DNA of 64,000 nt from Antedon bifida (taxonomy: Eukaryota; Echinodermata; Crinoidea; Comatulida; Antedonidae). The notes under the pieces are model-generated. The model was not told the origin of the DNA. It saw nothing but the letters and a program-made list of their open reading frames with translations, and made no database searches. Each line of letters opens with the position of its first letter. The first letter of the stretch is position 1. Made by a program: the position numbers and the translations under genes. Shown here piece after piece: positions 48,060 through 60,700 of this stretch. The DNA lies in the NCBI GenBank assembly GCA_963402885.1, contig OY727093.1:18171036-18235035 (forward strand), read 5' to 3'.

Positions 48060-49640
48060 TTTATTTTATATTAGTACAGTGCCAGTACAACTTTTTGTAC
48101 ATGCCATGTAACTAACAAAATGATTAGATGGTTTGTCAACAAGCTATAAATTGCTGGGTTTTTAATACTAGTTGCATTGTCAGTACAACTTGTTGAAGAT
48201 AAAATACTAGCTCTAAAATACTAGTCTACTAGCTGTCTATTTTAGACTTCATAGTTTACACATGTCTTAATTAGGCATTATCATTTTGTTTCTGTCCACA
48301 GTTTGTTCCTATTGAACTTGCAGCATTTCCAGAGAAATATCATGAGGATGTTGATATTAAAAGTAAGTTGTGATTTTACTAAACAGCCATGTACAGCCCA
48401 ATTTGCCTCTATTCACTGTTTGTGCTTTGTAGTTTTATATTAGTTGCATTGCCAGTACAACTTGATGTTGGCCTACATAGCATATCAACTAACATAATAT
48501 CATTAGATGATTTGTGTACTAGCTGTCTATTTTAACTTGATAATTTAACCATCGACCTATAAATTAATCTAATTTATAGGTCCATGATTTAACTATGAAA
48601 TATGTCCTAATCAGTCATTGCGCTTCTATCCACAGGTTGTCATGCATGCTATTGGACTTGCAAAATTTTCCCATAGAAATGTCATGAGGATGTTGATATT
48701 GTGCACATTAAAAGTAAGTTATGAGTCTACAGCACAGTCTAGTTTAAAGCCAAATTATTCACTTTGTGGTATTGTGCACAGTCAGGTAGACAGCCCAATT
48801 TGCCTCTATTCAATGTTTGTGCTGTGTAGTTGTATTGGTATTGATGCCAGTGTTTTCTATTCGTTGCATTGCCAGTGCAACTTGCTGTACATATTAACTA
48901 ACATAATGATTACATGGTTTGTCTACTAGCTGTCGATTTTAAGTTTCTTGGACTCTGTTTTTAATCCTTTTTGGTTTTTTTCAATGTAATTAATAAAGAA
49001 CCTACTTATGTTTTAGACCTGATTTGTTGCAATAAGGATATTTCTAATAGTGTTAATTGTAATGATGACATTTTTAATTCTTATCATTCTTCTTTAACCG
49101 TACTTATACATAGTTTTTGCTCATCTTAAGTCCAAAGAAAAATCCTTAAATTCAAGAAGAAGTATCTTACTGATTCTGTATTACTGCTCGTGCAAATTTC
49201 AAAAAACTTTGTAGGAGCAAGTACTACTCTTACTTACAAGCACTTGCTAATGAAATGAAAAATAACAACAACAAATTTTGGTCTTGGATGAAGAAGTCTT
49301 ATAAATCTAATTACTCTTAACCGTCAGCCTTAAATCTTGGAGGTACTTCTGTTTTTAAGCTGAGATGCTTAACAAAAGGCTGATATGTTTAACAATTATT
49401 TTCAATCAATCTTTAAAGCTACAGTAGTGGTCCATATGAAATATTAGAGGATGAGGATATTTTTGTGCAGATTAAAAGTAAGTCTACAATACAGCCTAGT
49501 ACAAAGCCAGATTTTCCCCTATCCACTGTTTGTGTTAATGTGTAGTTACACTTGTATTCATTTCTGTGTTTTTATTTAGTTGCAATGGCAACATTGTACA
49601 TGGCATATTACACAATTTAATAGTTGGTTTGTTTAACATT
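48060..49640 (+). repeat. Tandem array of exon-like segments with conserved splice donors
   Basis: About three and a half copies of a ~330-bp unit. Each has an exon-like block ending ATTAAAAGTAAGT (donors near 48363, 48714 and 49480). Then comes an intron-like block with CCCAATTTGCCTCTATTCA, TTGCATTGCCAGTACAACTT and CTAGCTGTCTATTTTA, then TCTGTCCACAG or TATCCACAG acceptors (48301, 48635). Only the first exon-like block is fully open. Copies 2 and 3 are separated by a LINE fragment. Confidence 0.7.
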
Positions 49641-52600
49641 AACATTTTTACTCATCCTTATATGTTATGTTGTATGTTATTAATGAGTTGTTTCGGTGAT
49701 CATGTAATTACAGTTGTATTTATTGTTACAGGATAAAATACAGGATCGTGTGAATACATAAACAGACATATGAAGAAATAGGGTTTGAGGATGAAATGAC
49801 ACTGTTAGGACCATCACCCGTCCAAGACAGAATTTAGCACCTAAAAATATTCCTTAATTATGAAAAAGCATTATCAAATAAACATTTAAAAATAAATATC
49901 AAATAATTTTAGTTGTATGTGATATTTTAGTGTGACAAAGAAATTACTGTTAATAAAAGATGTTTTAGATATTTATAGTACAAATTAGTATTTTGTTTTA
50001 TTTAACAGTACAATAAATTACATGTCTTGTTGTTACTATTGGTTTATATGGTATTGCAATAAAATGTATACATACAACACTCCTAATTTCCTAGTTTCTT
50101 CTTGAGAGTATATTTTGCAACAGAGCATTATTAAAGGCCTACTTTTAGTAATGTTCACTTTGTTCATAATACACATGTACCAATTGATGGAAGTTGCACA
50201 TATTATGCGAAATAATAATTGTTATAATAATCATTATTAGTCATGTTACTGTTAAATATTCCACTAAAAGGCTGAAATGAAGAAATTTAGTTCATGAAAA
50301 ATGTTGTGACGTCATCATAATGGCCACTCGAATATTCATTCATTCATATTCACATTTATTTCAACAAATGGGTTCCACCCACTTTTTTTTTCTTAAGTGC
50401 CCTTTTCACACAGAGACCATCAGCGAAATTGCTAGTAAATGCCTAACTCATGAGAATTATGGCCAATTCTCCTAGCCAGCAGACTTTTTTTCATCTAATA
50501 GGTAGACTTAAATATATTTTTTCTTCAGTTGCTTGCATTTGCCCCTTTTTAAAGAAAAAAAACTGGCTACGGGTGCACTTGCCATGTAGGGTGTTACTGG
50601 TTTTGATAACATCCTCTTCCCATGTACCCGTATTTATGTGTAATTAATAAAATGATATTAAGTAGTTCATTTAGATGTGTAGTAGCTACACCTGAAAGAG
50701 TCAATTTCAATCAACTAAGTTTAATACATTTTAAAATAAGGCATTAGACCTAATAATAGTAACATTATTTTAAAGAAAAATACTCTGTCTCCGTAAAAAA
50801 AAAGTTTGTGTCACTTCAAGTTGTAAGATTTGCCTTCACCTATTATTAATGTAAAAGAATAATACTGTGTCATTCTTTTTGTTGTACATTATTAATAGGA
50901 GCATTTTCACTAAATGAGTTCAAGTTGCATATGTGTTCATAGGCATCATATTTTGAAACTACAAATGGTCCAAACAATCTAAAATCTTAGTAAATTACCC
51001 AATTTTTCTACCAAAGATGAACAAATACATATAAAATGCTTGTACCAGATTTGAACAAAATTGCAAATGATTAAGTATTTTTCCGCGATAGTTTTTGAAT
51101 GCTGTTTTACAGTGTTTTATTATTAGTCCAAATAATAAATTTCAATTACCAATACAAATCTAACTTTCCAATATAATTGTATTACAATTTTGGAATTAAA
51201 TGCTGTTTTATGTGTGGAACAAACTTACACTATTAAATATTAAGTGTGTGTAATAATTAGTCATTAATTAGCTATTATTTGACATTTATTTTTTCGTTAT
51301 TTAAAATCTACGCGAAAAAATCGGAGAGGACGCTGTTTTGCTGGTAAATAGATTAGGTTAGTGTGTGTGTTATTCTTCCGCTCGAGTATTCTTTAACTCA
51401 CAGACTTCATCGCACAGGTACGGAGCTCCCAATTATTTTTGTATTCTTATACTACAGGAAAGGTTATTCCATTTTGCTAAAGGAACCTTTAATTAATACA
51501 ATATGTTTATTTATTTTCAATTCATTCAATCAAGGAAGGAAACTAACGTCTAAAAAAATAAAGTATGAAACATAATGAATTAAAATAATAAGTACTTCCA
51601 ATATGAGAAAATGTATTATCAATGTGTAAAATATCTAGCAATGCATGCCTTAATAGTAAATTGACGAGTCTCACTAAATATTGTAGGCTAGCTAGAGTGG
51701 TGGTTCAGTGTATGGAACCGGGAAGAGATTCGCTCTAGCCGCGTATGCTTATTAGTCACTCCGCGAGAGAGGTCGGCCTACGGGTAGGCCTTGGTCTTCT
51801 TTAATGGGGGCCTAGCTCGTGTCTACCAGAGTGCCTCGGCGGGCTCTACCTTCTACCTATACCCAGTAGAAGGCAAGGCCGATGCTAGACAAGACAATTT
51901 TTAAATAGGGAAGTTACTAGTAGTTCCATTTATTTCTAGTTTAATAAATCAAATAATGTACACTTATACTACCTAAACAAAAACAAATTATGAAATGTGA
52001 TGAAATGAAATAATAGTTACTGTTACAGGAAAATATGTTATCGACGATGGAGTAATAAAATATCAACAATAAATTGACGAGTCTCTGGCCAGCAACTAAC
52101 TAACTAACTCTTATACTTACAGCAAAGTTGTCTCAAAGAAAGCTTGAGTTGAAATAATTTCTTTGAATACTAAAAACAGGACCTAATGATGAAGGCTGCC
52201 TAGCCTACTACATACTACTAGCACTAGTATGCGCTATACAAATTTAAAACCATCCATTATATTATATTCTATACCTGTACGACCACTGTAAAAGCCATGT
52301 TACAGTTTATGAAATGTTTAATATTAATAAACAAAAATTTACTGTCCGTCTCAATTTCTACATTGCAGTCAACGGAAGATGGTAGCAGCCAATATTATTA
52401 AGCATCTTTATTAGTGTATCAAATCAAATTTCTCAATACTGTACTATACTAGAAGGTCTCTTGAAAAACTTGGAATGGTTTAGCACCACTCGCAGGAGAG
52501 CGGCATGATTTAGAGGTACAGTACCACCAAAGCAAAGCAATTTTTATCAGTTCACATCATTTGTGTGTGGTAAGTAGCTTCTCAGAGATTATACCTTAAT

Positions 52601-53396
52601 TTCTCATCCTAAAAAGTACTTATTACACTTAACAACAAATTCTGTGAGAAATATATATATATTTTGTTTGCTGCATGGTAACATTAAAAGCTAATTTTAT
52701 TGTATCATTACTAAAATATCTAATGCAGTGACGTATTTATATTTTTCAGCTACAGATATGGACAATTTATGTAAAAGTGTGGGTGTACCCATCAATGAGA
52801 ATAAACCAGGTAATGTGTTTGTATATGTAGAGTAACATATATGTAGAATAACATATACATAACTGTACAATAGCATCATCCAAATCAATCTACTATAAAA
52901 CCAATGCATCTTTCGGATAGGTAGAATCAGTTATTGGTGTGCCACCACCCTTTACCAAATCAGTCAATAATGAAATATTTGGCCCTTTTGTAAATTGTGA
53001 AGTTGATCAACAATAAAATAATCTGGTCATTGTTATTGATATGAGCATTAATTTTTTTATTGATGTCTGGGCTCATGTACATTAATAATTTGACTTCATC
53101 AGGCTGGGTGAGTTGGTATGATTGCTGCACATTAATACTCGCAAAAGCCTGTGTAATTAACTCATATAGTCATAGTGTATGTAATATTTTTAAATCCTTA
53201 TTGTATATAACTGTATGTAAATGGTATTTTAAATGAATAACTATCTAGAACAATTAAACTTGGCTTGTTGTACATCCTATTACTGTATTCTTCTCGTCTA
53301 GCGCGTTTACCAGTGGCATATTCTGTATACTGGAAATTCTTCCTTTATATGGTAGCCGAACAAGTGTACCATCATAAAATTACCTGTTATGGCTGA
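48302..53396 (+). CDS. Tentative 3' end of a small unknown gene (3 exons)
   Basis: Candidate exons 48302-48362, 52750-52809 and 53302-53396 join in consistent phase. They read FVPIELAAFPEKYHEDVDIK, then TDMDNLCKSVGVPINENKP, then ARLPVAYSVYWKFFLYM and a short tail to TGA 53394-53396. The last two exons have good acceptors (ATATTTTTCAG; CTTCTCGTCTAG). A potential AATAAA lies near 53547. No upstream exon was found and I do not recognise the protein. Duplicated, stop-containing versions of the first exon follow it at about 48636-48712 and 49430-49480. Chance splicing of short frames cannot be excluded. Confidence 0.3.
48950..49422 (+). mobile_element. LINE fragment: endonuclease/RT linker
   Basis: Frames show YVLDLICCNKDI, then FKKLCRSKYYSYLQALANEM, NKFWSWMKKSYKS, a stop, and ADMFNNYFQSIF. 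These are linker features of non-LTR retrotransposon ORF2 upstream of the RT fingers. Truncated at both ends and interrupting the exon-like tandem array. Confidence 0.7.
49840..52749. other. Gene-free stretch
   Basis: AT-rich with several AATAAA motifs near 49879-49905. A GC-richer patch at 51670-51890 carries GGTCGGCCTACGGGTAGGCC. A + strand open frame at 51363-51575 has no support. Confidence 0.4.
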
Positions 53397-54959
53397 CTGA
53401 CTGCAGTTTGGTGTTAGTGTAAATGTTGTTGATAATTAATTAAAGCAAACAAGTCAAATACATTATTAGTGCTTTAATATAGTTTAATTTCACGGATCGC
53501 AACATGTATTAAATTTTATTTCAGTTGGTTACTAATTAACATATTTAATAAAAAACAAAAGATACTATTGTAAAGTAAATGATCAAATCAAAATTAATAA
53601 AATAATATTTATTATGTATAGTCAATCAATTAAAATCTTTTGAAATTATATTATAGAGGTAAAACATTTTGCATAAACATTGTGTAAATGTACATTTATA
53701 GTTGCATTATTATTATACATTAAAATATAGGTCCGATATCATTTGGGTAATGGAATGTACACACAATTGAGATACTATGGGGAACTACATATTTTTATTG
53801 AGTACAGTCTCCCCTAACTTTATGAACGTAAAATAATTCATAGTTAATATTTTTACTTGAAAAAGCATTTTTAATTTTTAAGGGTGCTATTTTGTTACAA
53901 TTGTAACTTCTATGCTTTGGCAGTGTCACTCTAGATTTAAAAAAGATTTGCACACATGGACAATACATAAAGTTAAAGTTGTACAAGATATTTGTTCAAT
54001 CATATACGAACCAAGTACCATATTATATTTGATATGAAACAACAAACAACTTTCTATTTTGTATTTGCATTATTAATATGTGACATTAATGGTGACTTTT
54101 TCTAACCCCAGTTAAAACTTCATTTTTGAAAATAAACAAACCAAACTTGGCATAGAACGACCCTACTGTCTAATATTTTTGTGCACAATGTACAGTACAT
54201 CTGAATAATGGTGGACATCATTTCAACAAATTTGTTCTATCCTCTTTTATTGTATTTGAATCACTTCGATTTCCACAATGAATCATGTATTTCTTCAAAT
54301 AACTGTAAAAAATATTATTAAATCACATTATTAGTTGATAATAGGGTTAGTGTAACTACTGTATGTGCAAATCATTATCTGATGACATTGCCCAGATCCA
54401 AGTAGTAGTATCAAATTCTAGGAGGTACGAGGGTGGGAAAAATTCATGACGATATCTTTTATTTCTGAAAGCACAGCTACAACCATCTGGAAATAGAAAT
54501 GTTTTAAATTTAAATACAGAACTGTAAGCCTACTGTATTTGGTTTGAAACATACGTACAAATATAAATTTAATCACACTAACCAATTAGATGTTTTTTTA
54601 AAAAAAATTGTTATCTAGAAGAATACGAAATCCTAAAGTCTATCATAGGATTTATAGATCGACCACAGAAGAGCGAGAAAAATGCCGTGAAGTGGGTAGA
54701 GGGTCCCATTTCAAGAAATAATAAATGTTTTACATAGCATTCAACTTTACTTGGATACGCATCAGCTGTCATGGATATGAGTTGGTATGGGTACGGGACG
54801 GGGTTGACCGGACATATTTAGTAGTTTAGTGCTGTAGTTTGTAGCAAAAATGTAGTTAAACATCATTAGTTTAATTTTATCTCAAGAAGACCGGGAAATG
54901 GATGATACTACTGGGCCTAGCCATGCCATAGGTGGATCGCCATTGGTTAGCCTAGCTAA
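53397..54959. other. Gene-free stretch
   Basis: AT-rich; no exon, tandem repeat or terminal repeat recognised. Confidence 0.4.
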
Positions 54960-55560
54960 GGGGGTGGGGGAGGGGATACTGGCTCACCCGTACCATAACA
55001 AACTCGTACCATAACAAACTCGTACCCATGCCACTCTTACCCATGCCAAATTGTATATATTTTGGTCAGTTCATACCCGAATCGAACATTATACTACTAG
55101 GCATTTAGCATTTAATTAAACTTGGGTATGAATCATATATAAAATGTGTTAGGGTATAATGAGGCCTGGCCTCATAGAGCAATCAGCTAGAGCATCCTGA
55201 GGCGGATGCATGGGTAAATAATCACGGCTAGCCTAGCCTACTAGATAGGTCTAGCTAGGCCTACTACAGGCCACCACTAGGCTAGGCCTAGCTTACATAT
55301 ATTTATATATACTTTTATATCTATATTTATTTATACTTATCTTGGCACAAAACTGCACGGTCTCCTTAGGCAGGCTAGAAAGGGTTGACATACGATCGGT
55401 CGGGTCGGTTCAAGCATGGTTCAAGAGGGTCCTCCAAGTTATAATTATTGATAGGGGGGCTTGGTATTTAGGAGGACTCGTCCAAGGCGATATCGGACCC
55501 ATTTTAGAGACGATCAGGTCAACCCGTACCAAATTTGGCGAACTTGTACAGACATTTCGC
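54960..55560 (+). repeat. CCCGTACC-rich repeat, copies 2 and 3, with TIR relic
   Basis: CTCACCCGTACCATAACAAA, AACTCGTACCCATGCC (54983-55045) and GACGATCAGGTCAACCCGTA (55509 on) repeat the 46418 units. At 55428-55488, GGGTCCTCCAAG and CTTGGTATTTAGGAGGAC match the terminal repeat of the element at 17579-19124, so a short deletion relic of that family lies between. GGCCTA-rich sequence fills 55220-55300. Confidence 0.6.
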
Positions 55561-55767
55561 TAACTAATTCTTGGTGGAAAATCATCGACATTTTTACTGA
55601 AATATCCTGATAGTTTGCTTAAACAGAAATCTAAATCCTAGAATTGCATACACTGTTCGAAACATACACAAATCTAGGGCCTTGGCCTCCTAGTTTAACC
55701 CAGGTCTATAATAATGTTCACCAATCACGAGCGAGTTCCATTGTTTGGTTGGGCCTACGACTCGACT

Positions 55768-55955
55768 CTGGTTGCCGGCGGACAATTTCACATTAGATGA
55801 ATGAAGTTTTACAGTAGTACAGTACTGGGACATGCAACAGTGACACATGCGTGATATGGACGGGCCTGTTATGGTCGCTTGACATGAAACAGCGCAGCAG
55901 TTTCTTGTTGTTAGACATGAACCGTACGAGAATCGGGTGCAATTCTGGACTACTT
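55768..55955 (-). repeat. Dispersed ~200-bp repeat, copy 2 (inverted)
   Basis: CTGGTTGCCGGCGGACAATT through GTACGAGAATCGGGTGCAAT is the reverse complement of the 45411 copy, with a few substitutions. Confidence 0.85.
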
Positions 55956-56915
55956 TTAAAAATTATCAAAAGCCGGTGAGCAGTCTTAAATTAACAAGTA
56001 AACTTAAATTGCATTTTCTCGAGAACTACTTGTCCAAAAAACTTCATTTTTGTACAAGAGGCAAGAGTTATAATTTGCGATTTGTAATTTTAAAACTTAA
56101 TTAGATTTAATATAGAGGTTTTTTGATGCGAGTAGTTTACAAAACCTATTTCTTTTCAAATTCACCCGTGTGTTTTTCGCGTTGCTGTTCTATTGTTAGC
56201 CGACTGAAGCTATTGTTCGTTTAAAGGCTGGTTACATAACCTGTACACCAAACACGTATACACATGATTGTAGTGAAATTAGCCTAAATCACACAGCATA
56301 AGACACACACTTTTGGTGAAAATTGGGTCAATTTCAGGAGGCCAATTTTGATTTGGCCAAGTATCGCGCTATGCGCGAGGGCTAGTTTGTTTGTTAGCAG
56401 GATTACTCAAAAAGTAATTACAAGATCTTTACTAAAATGAATATACAGATAGATATGTGGTCAAGGACCATTCCATTAAATTGTGGGACCATTTGGGACC
56501 ATGGTCCCAATTCTGGACCACTTTTTAATATACTTTTCAGACCTGCTAGTGTTAAAAGATAGGACAGAATTTTTCAAAAGCCGGCGAGCAGTCTTAAAGT
56601 GACAAATAAACTTAAATTGCATTTTCTCTCGAGAACTACCTGTCCAAAAAATTTACAAGAGGCAAGAGTTATAATTTGTGATTTGTAACTTTAAAACATA
56701 ATTTGATTTAATGTACACGTTTTTTGATGCGAGTAGTTTAAAAAACCTATTTCTTTTCAAATTCACTCGTTTGATTTTCGCGTTGCTGTTCTATTGTTAG
56801 TCAACTGAAGCTATTGTTAATTGAAAGACTTGTTACATAACCATTACACCAAACTCGCATACACACATGCTTGTAGTGAAATTAGCCTAAATCACAAACA
56901 GCATTAAGACGCACA
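55941..56915 (+). repeat. Diverged tandem duplication, ~570-600-bp unit
   Basis: AATTCTGGACTAC (55941) and AATTCTGGACCAC (56510) open the two copies. Shared blocks: AAAGCCGGTGAGCAGTCTTA, GAGAACTAC..TGTCCAAAAA, TTTTTTGATGCGAGTAGTTT, CGCGTTGCTGTTCTATTGTT and GTAGTGAAATTAGCCTAAAT. They differ by several substitutions and a ~40-bp indel. No coding frame. Confidence 0.85.
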
Positions 56916-57740
56916 CAAATATATATATATTTTTTTTTACCGGAGAAATCATATGTAGGAGGTATGCACTCTCGGAGTGGCTTTCTAGTTTCTGATGTAT
57001 TCATAATTTGTTTAAAAATATGTGTATTTTCGTTAAATTATTTTGATGGGATGGAAAGGAAGGGAGTGAACTCGCATCAGGCGGTCTCTGGTTTCAAACA
57101 ATACCACCACCAAAATCGATCATTTTTTATTGACTTTATTTTTCAAAGTCTGAATACATAATTTAATGGTGGCTCATCGTTGAATTTATATTGCAGCAAT
57201 TCTTTGGTATGCTACCTGGCGTTTCAATCAATAGTTAAATTTGAAATATATATATAGTTATTGATTTTGATTGAGTGTGCATGGTTGTGCATGCATAATT
57301 CCAACACAACTATTTTCTATTTTGTATTGAATTACTTTTTTCAATTGCGGTATTTGTAAAATATCATCGCGGTCTTCAAAGCAGTCGACATTGTATTCCT
57401 CTTCTCTGTTCCTTCCTCGCTCTCGGTCAAACAATGTAACAAAACACACAATTAAAACAATAGGCCTAAGATATCGATACTTTATTGGGAGTAAGCATAC
57501 TGTGTATGCATTTTCTTAGCACGGCTTATATTGTGTGCGCGGCGCGTACATTAGAGGCTAATTTTTATCAAAAACACGCGTGCGCCTGGTTACGAAGACG
57601 GTTGTTATCGTTACGCGCTCTACACATACAATACATTCCTCAAACACCTGCATGCGATAACGTCTAGCAATGGGCCCTCGTTAGAAGGATGTCTAAAGAT
57701 TATACCTATTAAATCATTTAGTGTCTTGGAATATCTATTG
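56916..57740. other. Upstream region of the EF-hand gene
   Basis: Contains TA-rich runs (56928-56935, 57247-57255) and, at 57530-57620, a CpG-richer segment with GTGCGCGGCGCGTAC that could belong to a promoter. No TATA box was assigned. Confidence 0.3.
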
Positions 57741-60700
57741 ATGTCTTCAGAAGGCACCCAACGAAGAGGAGCTGTGTTTCTGCATGCTAATCAGGTTGAG
57801 CAGACAAGAATGAGTGATTCTCCGAAAGGATCAGTAAATGTCGATACACCTAATCGACAAAATTCTTTTGTCAAATCCAACGTCAAACGAAAAATGTCCT
57901 TAAAGAACGCCAAGGTTTGTGCATGAAATGTTTCAATGGCGTATTTGAAGATTAAAAAGCACAGAGCTTTATTTTATGGGGGATAATCACATAAACAGGG
58001 CCCGGGAGAGACGCATATTAATTTATGCCAACAATATTTTTTAAAGAAATGTTAAACGACTTGAATTTAATATGCGATCAAACGCTAAATTTGTATATGT
58101 AATCACTTGTATTGTGTTGTATCACAATTACGCACATTTTGTGTATTTTTGTCTTCCCTGTTATTTAAGCACTTTTTATGGTTATTTAGTTATAAAATCG
58201 CAACAACAGCCTAGGCCTAACCCCTCTTTCTTTGGGGCACCCATACAGAATGATCGAGGGGAAATAGGCCTATGTTTTAATCCCTATTGAATGGACACCC
58301 ATATCAATGGGACACTTTCTTGTGTCCTTCGTTTGTGCATATTGTTCTTTTATAATCTTATCTTTCAAATCATAATTCTGATTACCATTTATTTGGTTTG
58401 TCTTCATCTTTAACGTGGATATTACGCAGTTTACTTCTTTGATCACAATTGGTGTTTCTAATAGGCCAACCGCCGCCGCACCAGTATCAGTATATATGCT
58501 CACGAACTCAACCGAGGACGTCGCATGAGCACCAGTGGTGGTGGTCGACGGAAAAGCGTTTCTCCGTTTGGAACGCCAACTGCTGCCTCAGGACATCGAC
58601 GTCGAGGAAGTGTACAGGCACCAAAACAGAAAAAATTAGAAGAGCCTTCCCTCACCAGCAAGCAAATTGAAGGTTAGATATTGGAAGTCGATAGACTTAA
58701 GGCAAACTCTCGTCCGAGAAAGTTCTCCTGACGACCTAAAAACTACGCCCGACGCTACACTATCTCAAGATGACTCGTCTCGTCAGGAATCAACTCAGAC
58801 AGCACCGACGAGTCAAGACATTTCGTCGGGCCTCGTCGTACGATGCTGTCTGAGTTGGCCTTTACTACTATCAAGCTTTATATCATATCTACTTAATAAT
58901 GTAAATCTGTAGCGTAACTGAATTGCACACAGGCGTGAAGGACAAACACAATTTCTTCTTCCTAAAGGTTTCTTCGTGTCGTAAATATCTGAACCAAACA
59001 GCGTTATTCGTCTATAAAAAACTACATGGTTGAAAATAAACCAATACACCGGCGTAACCCCTACTCAATCTTAACATGAGAAGCCATTGCCTAAATTAAA
59101 CAAAACGATCTCTGTTGTTAAAATTAACTTTACTTTACTGCAGTTTAGATGACTAAAGAAAAGACTTGAACTATTTCAATATATTTCAAATTACTCTCTT
59201 CTTATCTTCATACAGCTTTCCAGGAAGTATTTGATTTGTTCGATACTAATGGCGAAGGATCTATCGACGCAGATGAGCTGCATTCTGCACTAGCATCGGT
59301 AGATATCTACATCTCACATAAGGAAATCGAAGATGTTCTTTCCCAAATTGATGTCGACGGTAAGATAATGAAACATTGTCGTATAAAAATAAACATTTTG
59401 TATTGAGAATATCGATAAATAGCGGATCGGAATCGTTATACCGTAGATTATGGTTTTATATTATAGTATATATTAATACAAATACGATGAAAATTCAATT
59501 ATTTATTGAATTAATTGATATCTTAAAATCAGACAAATAAAGGCTTTTTAATTAATGATTTTTTTGTTTTTGTAGGTAACGGAGAAATTGACTTTCAGGA
59601 GTTTCTTACATTGATGACCAATACAGAAAAATTTCTGGAAATGTTTGGTAAGGTTACAATAAATTGACTAACTAATTAATCAAAGCGGCCTTATCAAGAG
59701 TGAATTGCTAGCAAGGTTTGGCAACCCTTTGCAAACACCCTCCCTACCTCAATCCTGGTTGACATATCCACTGACACCATCCTCACTAGGAGCATTTCCT
59801 AAATATAAAAAAGGTTCTTGATTCCCGTATCTGTTTTTACTGTAATAGATACGTAAACTTATAATTAAAAAAATATAGGCCCTATATGTTAATTGTTGAC
59901 TGAAATGTAATGTCATCGTTTATTTTTAAAAGCCGCTCAGAATGACGAGGAACTGCCGAAGCAAGACTCTGGTCAAGAGCATCTTCTCTTTGATGCACTG
60001 ACACAATTTATGAAGAAGTCTGCTCTTAAACAGATGGATGAGCTTGTCGGGTAAAAAAAATAATATCTTCTTTCTGTGATTGCTTTTTTTTTGTAACCTT
60101 ACACGACCACATCTATTTGTAATAATTTATTCATCTACACCTTTAACATTCCTCCATATATTCTCTCATCATGTCATCCATACGTACTGTCCAGTATGGC
60201 ATACTATACTGTAATGGTAAGGGATATCGTACACTCGTGTGTGAGAGGCATATATTAGGACCCGTCTGCGTAATGCTTCATCCTAGTTAGATACACTTGT
60301 CCCAACTACTCCAAGTTTATCATTCTTCGCCGACAACATAATGCATTGCTATTTTTGCAGCTTGAGTTAGTCAAGTTGACAAGTTAACCTAGTATAAAAG
60401 AAATATCGTTTTTTTAAATCAATCATCTTTTCTTCTAAATCATTATATACACAACTCATAACGCATATTCATCCATTCTTAATACTATCCATTCATTCAT
60501 TCTTCATCTCATTCGTTTGGGCTTTCACATTCTTAAACATGATCATTGATTTAAATGTAATCGCTGATGACCGTCAAAGAAATGGAAGTGAATGGTAAAA
60601 CGGGGAAATGAACGGGTGATTATGGCCGGTTAAATTCCTATATTTCACAGTATCGGGTTATGGGTTTTTGATAGCTTAGTTCATCCGATTCTCAGTACTG

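Noticed and set aside
51670..51890. GC-richer patch as an RNA gene or CpG island
   Set aside because: No tRNA, snRNA or rRNA signature and CpG density is modest.
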